A DNA stretch of 10,058 nucleotides. It comes from UBA12478 sp964513275 (GTDB lineage: Bacteria; Patescibacteriota; Patescibacteriia; UBA9934; GWF2-40-263). The notes beneath the pieces were generated by a model, which was not told the origin of the DNA, searched no databases, and saw nothing but the letters and a program-made list of their open reading frames with translations. The first letter of the stretch is position 1; each line of letters starts with the position of its first letter. Shown piece by piece: positions 6,828 through 10,058 of this stretch. The stretch lies in the NCBI GenBank assembly GCA_964513275.1, contig CAZELN010000029.1:1-10058 (forward strand), in the 5' to 3' direction. Made by a program: the position numbers and the translations under genes.

Positions 6828-7418
6828 TCATCCTAGTTTACCAAAAAATGTCCGAATCATCTCGTCCGCTCTTTCTGTAACGGTTTTTACCGATTGTGAT
6901 CCGTCAATGACTCCATGCGCGTGGATACGCAACGGAGCGACATACTGGCGCTGTGCTGGGAGCGCGATAGAGCGGTGGTACTGTACGTCGTAATCCGGCT
7001 GGCGCCCAAGTCGACGGGCAAGCGCGGTCTGCTCATCGACCTCAAGCCACAAACGAAGGTCAAGCAGATTTCGAATGCGTTCATCAGCAAAGATCTGTAA
7101 ACCTTCTACAAAAATAACGGGGGCTGACTTATAGAGCACCCGACCAGTGCGTTCACAGAGTCGGCGATTATAAATCGGCATAAAAATGTCGTTCCCGGCT
7201 TTAAGTTCGCTCAGTGCCTCGTGAATCTCATCAAGATACAGGCTCTCAGGAAGATCCCAATGCGGCCGACCGTCAGGAAGTTTTGGACAGTCTGTGGCTG
7301 TTTTGTAGTAGGCGTCAAAACGGAATCGCTTCACGCCACCTTGGGCTTCAAGGTGGTCGGCAAGGGTCGATTTCCCTGCTCCAGAAAGTCCCGCGAGTCC
7401 AATAAGTAACGTACGCAT
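6828..7418 (-). CDS. Uridine kinase-like P-loop kinase
   Basis: About 196 aa with the layout of the uridine kinase/phosphoribulokinase family. It has Walker A GLSGAGKST (10-18), FRFDAYYKT (33-40, cf. the DDYYK substrate loop), HWDLPESL (about 53-60, cf. FDHPDAF), PIYNRRLCERTGR (cf. P-x-Y-x-x-x-x-H-x-R), VIFVEGLQIFADERIRNLLD (Walker B and lid entry) and RRLGRQ. The reaction would be ATP-dependent phosphorylation of uridine or cytidine, but several substrate-loop residues differ from canonical Udk, so another small alcohol substrate is possible. I chose ATG at 7418; a GTG at 7427 that overlaps the upstream TAG stop by one base would add three residues. Neither has a clear Shine-Dalgarno. The TGA stop is followed after 1 nt by the HD gene. 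Confidence 0.8.
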   Translation of the reverse strand: MRTLLIGLAGLSGAGKSTLADHLEAQGGVKRFRFDAYYKTATDCPKLPDGRPHWDLPESLYLDEIHEALSELKAGNDIFMPIYNRRLCERTGRVLYKSAPVIFVEGLQIFADERIRNLLDLRLWLEVDEQTALARRLGRQPDYDVQYHRSIALPAQRQYVAPLRIHAHGVIDGSQSVKTVTERADEMIRTFFGKLG

Positions 7419-7426
7419 AGCCGTCA

Positions 7427-8395
7427 CTAAACTACCACATCACCCTCATCATGAATTTCCCGCCCGATGATTTCTTCCAGCACGTCCTCAAGAGTCACAA
7501 TCCCGATGAACTTCCCGTTCTTTTCTGTCACGAGCGCCATATGAGAGTGACGCATCATCATCAGATTTAAAACTTCATCAAGCTTACGAGAAGGAGAGAC
7601 TCGTACCAACTTGTCTGTCCGCATCACGTCTTCGACTGGTCGCGCCGTTTCAAGTCCAAGAAGATCCTTCGTCAATAAAATTCCAACAACATTGTCTTCG
7701 TCTTGCGAGTAAACAGGAATGCGTGTGTATCCTTCCTCTCGAATTTTACTGACAAGCCGTTCGCCGACGGTATCACCAAGGGCCAGCGTAAAAACGACGT
7801 GGCGCGGCGTCATGACTTGCTCGGCGGTCTTATCTGAAAACCGAAGCGCACCCAAAATAATTCGCTCTTCATCCGCGTCCACGACCGCCGACGGGTGGTC
7901 TTCGTGCATGGCGATAATATGCTCGAGCTCGCGCTTGGACCAAATAGTTTTGAGCTCCTCGCCCAAAACGTTATCGAGCATCCAGGCAATAGGTTTTGCC
8001 ACAGGGTAAAATATGACCATTGCTACCTCAGCAATCCAAACGGTGCGTGCTCCAATCTGGAGCGCAAATCGAGCACAGATTGCTTGCGGAATAATCTCAC
8101 CAAAAATCACAATAAGCCCAGTTGAAACGACAGCCGCAATGACGCCGCTGGTCGCATCACCTAGCAAAACCGCAATAGCCGAGTTAACAGCAACGTTCCC
8201 TAACAGCAAGGAAACCAAAAGAAGATTCCCCCTCTTGCGCGCCCGCAACACAGGCGCAGCTAATATATTTCCAAGTTCTGTTTTACGCTCCAAATCAGTC
8301 CGATTGAGACTGTAGAGCCCCAGGTTGAGTCCGGAAAAAATGGCAGAGAAAGCGATAAGGACAACAATCGCCAGTCCGATAAGGAGGCTCGGCAT
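7427..8395 (-). CDS. CNNM/CorC-like protein: DUF21 transmembrane domain plus CBS pair
   Basis: A 322-aa membrane protein. The DUF21 domain (about 1-145) has four hydrophobic segments and the motifs FSGLNLGLYSLNRTDL (20-35), LLLGNVAVNSAIAVLL (63-78) and FGEIIPQAICAR (98-109). Two CBS domains follow (about 195-250 and 255-312), introduced by AEQVMTPR (191-198) and ending GIVTLEDVLEEIIGREIHDE (298-317). CNNM/CorC proteins are linked to Mg2+ (and Co2+) efflux, with CBS domains binding ATP-Mg. Unlike full-length HlyC/CorC proteins of about 420-450 aa, it stops right after the second CBS domain and lacks the C-terminal CorC/HlyC domain. The ATG lies 2 nt after the upstream stop, so it is part of the same operon. 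Family call is secure; direction and ion are inferred. Confidence 0.9.
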   Translation of the reverse strand: MPSLLIGLAIVVLIAFSAIFSGLNLGLYSLNRTDLERKTELGNILAAPVLRARKRGNLLLVSLLLGNVAVNSAIAVLLGDATSGVIAAVVSTGLIVIFGEIIPQAICARFALQIGARTVWIAEVAMVIFYPVAKPIAWMLDNVLGEELKTIWSKRELEHIIAMHEDHPSAVVDADEERIILGALRFSDKTAEQVMTPRHVVFTLALGDTVGERLVSKIREEGYTRIPVYSQDEDNVVGILLTKDLLGLETARPVEDVMRTDKLVRVSPSRKLDEVLNLMMMRHSHMALVTEKNGKFIGIVTLEDVLEEIIGREIHDEGDVVV

Positions 8396-8397
8396 AA

Positions 8398-9264
8398 TTA
8401 TCCGTTCTTGCGATGAACCGTGTCTATCGCCTGCTTCACGTCGCGCAGTGTGACACGCGTTTCCCCTGGTTCATTCTTGTGCCCCCAATTTCGATCAAGC
8501 CCAAACGTAAATCCGCCAAAGCGTTCAAACAGATGCAACGCATAAGGAGACTCTTGAACGTAAATGAGCCCCCGCCCATACTCGACAATAATCATGGGTG
8601 TGGGCTTCCCGATTTTATCCGCAACTATACGCGAGAGTCGTGGACGTAGTTGTACATCTGCGCGCGTTGTAATAACCCAAAACTCCCTCCACTTTTCTCG
8701 ACGCTCCCACGCCCTATTCGCAAACCGCTCCTTGCGTGCTTCTGTTTTTGGATTATGCAAGTGGGCTATGAGTGAGTCATGGAATGCCATGACATCCTGA
8801 ATTTCTTTCTTGGAGTACCCTTCGTCTTGAAGCGCCCAGACATACCCTCGATCCTGAATTCCGATCCCTCGAACCCATTTTGGGTTAAAACCCCACTGAA
8901 CCAGTTGACGATCTGTAATGTTAAACAAGTGAAGAAACTGCTCCAGTGAACTTGGAAGTAAACGACCTCTTTCATCATGCGCCCGTGAGAGCCCCGTGTA
9001 ATGGTGATGATCGATGATCTCAAGATCGATTCCCATCTTGCGCAGTTTTGCCTCGGCCTTTGGTCCAGGCATTTCTACAACGATTACACGTCGGTATCCA
9101 CCCTTTTTCACAGCATCGACATAGTTATGTCCATGATCCAAAGAAGCTCCATGCAACTGCTTGGACACAATAACGGGAAGCGAAAGTTTATCCGCCAGCG
9201 TCCGGATCATGATGGCCTCCGCATCATTGGGTGGAACGATAAGGACGTTTTTTTTATGGGGCAT
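8398..9264 (-). CDS. DHH-motif phosphoesterase-like protein
   Basis: A 288-aa soluble protein, first gene of the operon. The N-terminal half has an alternating strand/helix pattern and a DHH-family signature: VIVVEMPG (60-67) and LEIIDHHHYTG (81-91, DHH at 85-87). IGIQDRGYV (134-142) could supply a further metal-ligand Asp. The C-terminal part has MIIVEYGRGLIYVQ and RFGGFTFGLDRNWGH (248-262), loosely like the glycine-rich substrate motif of DHHA1 domains. Such enzymes cleave phosphodiesters in nanoRNA, cyclic dinucleotides or single-stranded DNA. The N-terminal DxD motif of canonical RecJ/NrnA is not evident (only PNDAE at 12-16), so the activity is uncertain. The ATG sits 8 nt after an extended -10 element, giving a nearly leaderless message. 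It is followed by the CNNM gene after 2 nt. Confidence 0.65.
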   Translation of the reverse strand: MPHKKNVLIVPPNDAEAIMIRTLADKLSLPVIVSKQLHGASLDHGHNYVDAVKKGGYRRVIVVEMPGPKAEAKLRKMGIDLEIIDHHHYTGLSRAHDERGRLLPSSLEQFLHLFNITDRQLVQWGFNPKWVRGIGIQDRGYVWALQDEGYSKKEIQDVMAFHDSLIAHLHNPKTEARKERFANRAWERREKWREFWVITTRADVQLRPRLSRIVADKIGKPTPMIIVEYGRGLIYVQESPYALHLFERFGGFTFGLDRNWGHKNEPGETRVTLRDVKQAIDTVHRKNG

Positions 9265-9272
9265 ACGCGGGC

Positions 9273-9281
9273 ATTATAGCA
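9273..9281 (-). promoter_or_regulatory. Extended -10 promoter of the seven-gene operon
   Basis: The minus strand reads TGC-TATAAT (9281-9273), a perfect extended -10. No good -35 is present at 16-18 nt spacing; a T-rich tract lies there. The predicted start is around 9267-9264, at or within 2-3 nt of the ATG at 9264. No Shine-Dalgarno fits in that space, so the transcript would be leaderless. Confidence 0.65.
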
Positions 9282-9328
9282 AAGATTTTGTCCAAAAAAA
9301 GTAGACAAGGGAGCTGTGGGAAACGAGG

Positions 9329-9356
9329 TTATCAAAAGTCCGTGCCGCGATACAAT
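9329..9356 (+). promoter_or_regulatory. Possible promoter for the + strand structured segment
   Basis: TTATCA (9329-9334, four of six -35 bases), 16 nt spacing, TACAAT (9351-9356, five of six -10 bases). The predicted start is near 9362, divergent from the operon promoter about 75 nt away. Support is the match quality and the terminated structured segment downstream. Confidence 0.4.
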
Positions 9357-9361
9357 AGGAA

Positions 9362-9616
9362 GTGAGGAGGGGCCAATACATGAACGGGTGATTGCCCGAG
9401 GGCATGAACCATAACGTCAGTGAATCAGAAACAGGCCTGGGAGACATTCTCCTGCACGGGACATCGCACCCGCGTCTACGAACCGACAGGACACTCCTCG
9501 TCCTGCCTACTACTCCCTCGCGGAGGTTGCACATGGGCGGCTAACACCCCCCTTGGCCTTACGGGCCAACCTCGGTTTCACCGAGGACACGCACCGACCA
9601 CACACTGGTCGGTTTT
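9362..9616 (+). ncRNA. Unassigned structured RNA of about 255 nt with terminator
   Basis: No protein gene is convincing here, but perfect short hairpins follow one another: 9385-9388/9395-9398, 9440-9444/9448-9452, 9487-9492/9500-9505, 9513-9516/9522-9525, 9553-9558/9564-9569, 9570-9575/9581-9586 and the terminator stem 9593-9600/9606-9613. A plausible promoter lies upstream. It could be a small RNA or, if the terminator is conditional, a leader for something downstream. I do not recognise RNase P, tmRNA, SRP or 6S signatures. Ends are estimates, and the strand rests on the terminator T tract. Confidence 0.45.
9593..9616 (+). terminator. Intrinsic terminator
   Basis: ACCGACCA (9593-9600), loop CACAC, TGGTCGGT (9606-9613), an 8-bp perfect stem that runs into TTTT (9613-9616) and then CCTTTCT. 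The T tract is on the + strand side. Confidence 0.7.
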
Positions 9617-9635
9617 CCTTTCTAAAAAAAGAAAC

Positions 9636-9766
9636 GCCCCAAAGATTTGACTCACTCAAACTATCGCTGGGGGTCGATAGTTGGGTTGAGCCAAATCACT
9701 GGGGCTGTGTTCTTTGTAAAACACACCCAGGAACTCTCTCCCAAGAGTTAAACGAATGCCGTTTTT
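9636..9766 (+). ncRNA. Long imperfect hairpin followed by three small hairpins, possible small RNA
   Basis: GCCCC (9636-9640), GATTTG (9644-9649), CTCAA (9655-9659) and ACTATCG (9660-9666) pair in order with CGATAGT (9675-9681), TTGAG (9686-9690), CAAATC (9692-9697) and GGGGC (9701-9705), with an 8-nt loop. Three more hairpins follow: 9706-9711/9720-9725, 9732-9737/9744-9749, and 9750-9754/9760-9764, the last ending in a run of five T like a weak terminator. No clear promoter lies directly upstream. It may be a separate small RNA or read-through of the preceding unit. The strand is inferred from the T run. Confidence 0.35.
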
Positions 9767-9954
9767 GGTTTGATATTGTCCGTGACAGATGACATCAACG
9801 AACAGACAAGGCTAGCATGAGGACAAAATTATGTCAAGCATTCATGGGAGATATTCTAATTTTTCACTTATTCTAGATAAAATCTATGTTCAACCTATAT
9901 GAACAAAAAAACCTCTAACTTCGTCGCTTTAGAAATTTTTTTGTCATGTTCATA
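9767..9954. other. AT-rich intergenic stretch with dyad symmetries
   Basis: I see no gene here. Three inverted repeats sit just upstream of the next promoter: TAGAT-AAA-ATCTA (9874-9886), TGTTCA-N7-TGAACA (9887-9905), and TGTCA-N9-TGACA (9942-9960), the last overlapping the -35 box. They could be operators for a regulator of the gene that starts at 10053. Short AT-rich dyads also arise by chance. Confidence 0.3.
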
Positions 9955-9983
9955 TTGACACAGATGATTATTCCTGCTAGTGT
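9955..9983 (+). promoter_or_regulatory. Promoter for the gene starting at 10053
   Basis: TTGACA (9955-9960), 17 nt spacing, TAGTGT (9978-9983) preceded by TGC, an extended -10. The predicted start is near 9990, giving a leader of about 63 nt that holds a GCGC-N7-GCGC hairpin (about 10010-10024), an 18-A tract and a ribosome site. Confidence 0.6.
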
Positions 9984-10024
9984 TCCTTGTTCTGCATTTC
10001 TGGAGAAAGGCGCTTGCGATGCGC

Positions 10025-10042
10025 AAAAAAAAAAAAAAAAAA
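10025..10042 (+). repeat. 18-A homopolymer tract
   Basis: Eighteen consecutive A directly before the GGAG ribosome site of the next gene. It lies in the predicted 5' leader. Homopolymers this long are prone to length change and to sequencing or assembly error. Confidence 0.9.
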
Positions 10043-10052
10043 GGAGCGAGCC

Positions 10053-10058
10053 ATGAAC
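10053..10058 (+). CDS. Start of a gene leaving the window (first two codons)
   Basis: ATG AAC at the very end, with GGAG (10043-10046) 6 nt upstream and a good promoter at 9955-9983. Only Met-Asn is visible, so the product cannot be named. Confidence 0.5.

Noticed and set aside
709..7429. TGA recoded as glycine, as in some CPR lineages
   Set aside because: TGA ends the DUF4012, FemAB and kinase genes exactly where the families end, and no in-frame TGA is needed within any gene.
9335..9440. AAAAGTCCG and CAGTGAATCAGAAACAGGCC as possible RNase P core elements
   Set aside because: The first is only a partial match and lies inside the probable promoter spacer; the other conserved core regions do not follow in order.
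9404..9544. 46-codon + strand ORF starting MNHNVSESETGLGD
   Set aside because: No properly spaced ribosome site, no recognisable family, and the frame crosses several perfect hairpins of the structured segment.
1..10058. CRISPR array, insertion sequence or prophage signs
   Set aside because: No regularly spaced direct repeats, no transposase or integrase frame, and no terminal inverted repeats with target duplications were seen.

Overview
This window looks like a chromosomal segment of a Candidate Phyla Radiation (Patescibacteria) bacterium. The reasons are a DUF4012-type surface protein with the family's usual C-terminal motif, a short RuvA, a FemAB-like enzyme, a DUF475/TerC-like protein, very tight gene packing and few strong Shine-Dalgarno sites. 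TGA ends several genes at the expected place, so it is not one of the lineages that read TGA as glycine. The phylum-level assignment is inference from protein style, not from a marker tree.

Left part (1-2545, + strand): the 3' end of a DUF4012 gene, then a 607-aa protein with one membrane anchor and about four DUF11-like beta-sandwich repeats. Both look like envelope proteins.

Middle gap (2546-3112): no convincing protein gene. It holds what looks like an independent minus-strand transcription unit of about 480 nt. It has its own promoter (TTGACA-N17-TAGTGT), many nested GC-rich helices and a strong intrinsic terminator abutting the stop of the + strand gene. I cannot assign it to a known RNA family.

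Main operon (9264 down to 3110, minus strand): seven tightly packed genes, then a tRNA. In transcription order they are a DHH-motif phosphoesterase-like protein, a CNNM/CorC-like DUF21-CBS protein, a uridine-kinase-like P-loop kinase, an HD-domain protein with a CCA-enzyme-like tail, RuvA, a FemAB-like peptidoglycan bridge enzyme, a DUF475/TerC-like membrane protein and tRNA-Arg(CCG). Gene junctions are overlaps or gaps of at most 4 nt, except 22 nt before the FemAB gene. The promoter appears to drive a nearly leaderless transcript. The tRNA overlaps the end of the last CDS, carries an encoded CCA, and is followed immediately by a terminator. The products mix nucleotide/RNA metabolism, recombination, cell-wall synthesis and membrane ion transport, so the operon reads as a housekeeping superoperon rather than a single pathway.

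Right part (9265-10058): a gene-poor region with two consecutive structured segments on the + strand. The first (about 9362-9616) ends in an intrinsic terminator; the second (9636-9766) is a long imperfect hairpin and three smaller ones. An AT-rich stretch with dyad symmetries follows. Last come a second TTGACA-N17-TAGTGT promoter, an 18-A tract, a Shine-Dalgarno site and the first two codons of a gene that leaves the window.
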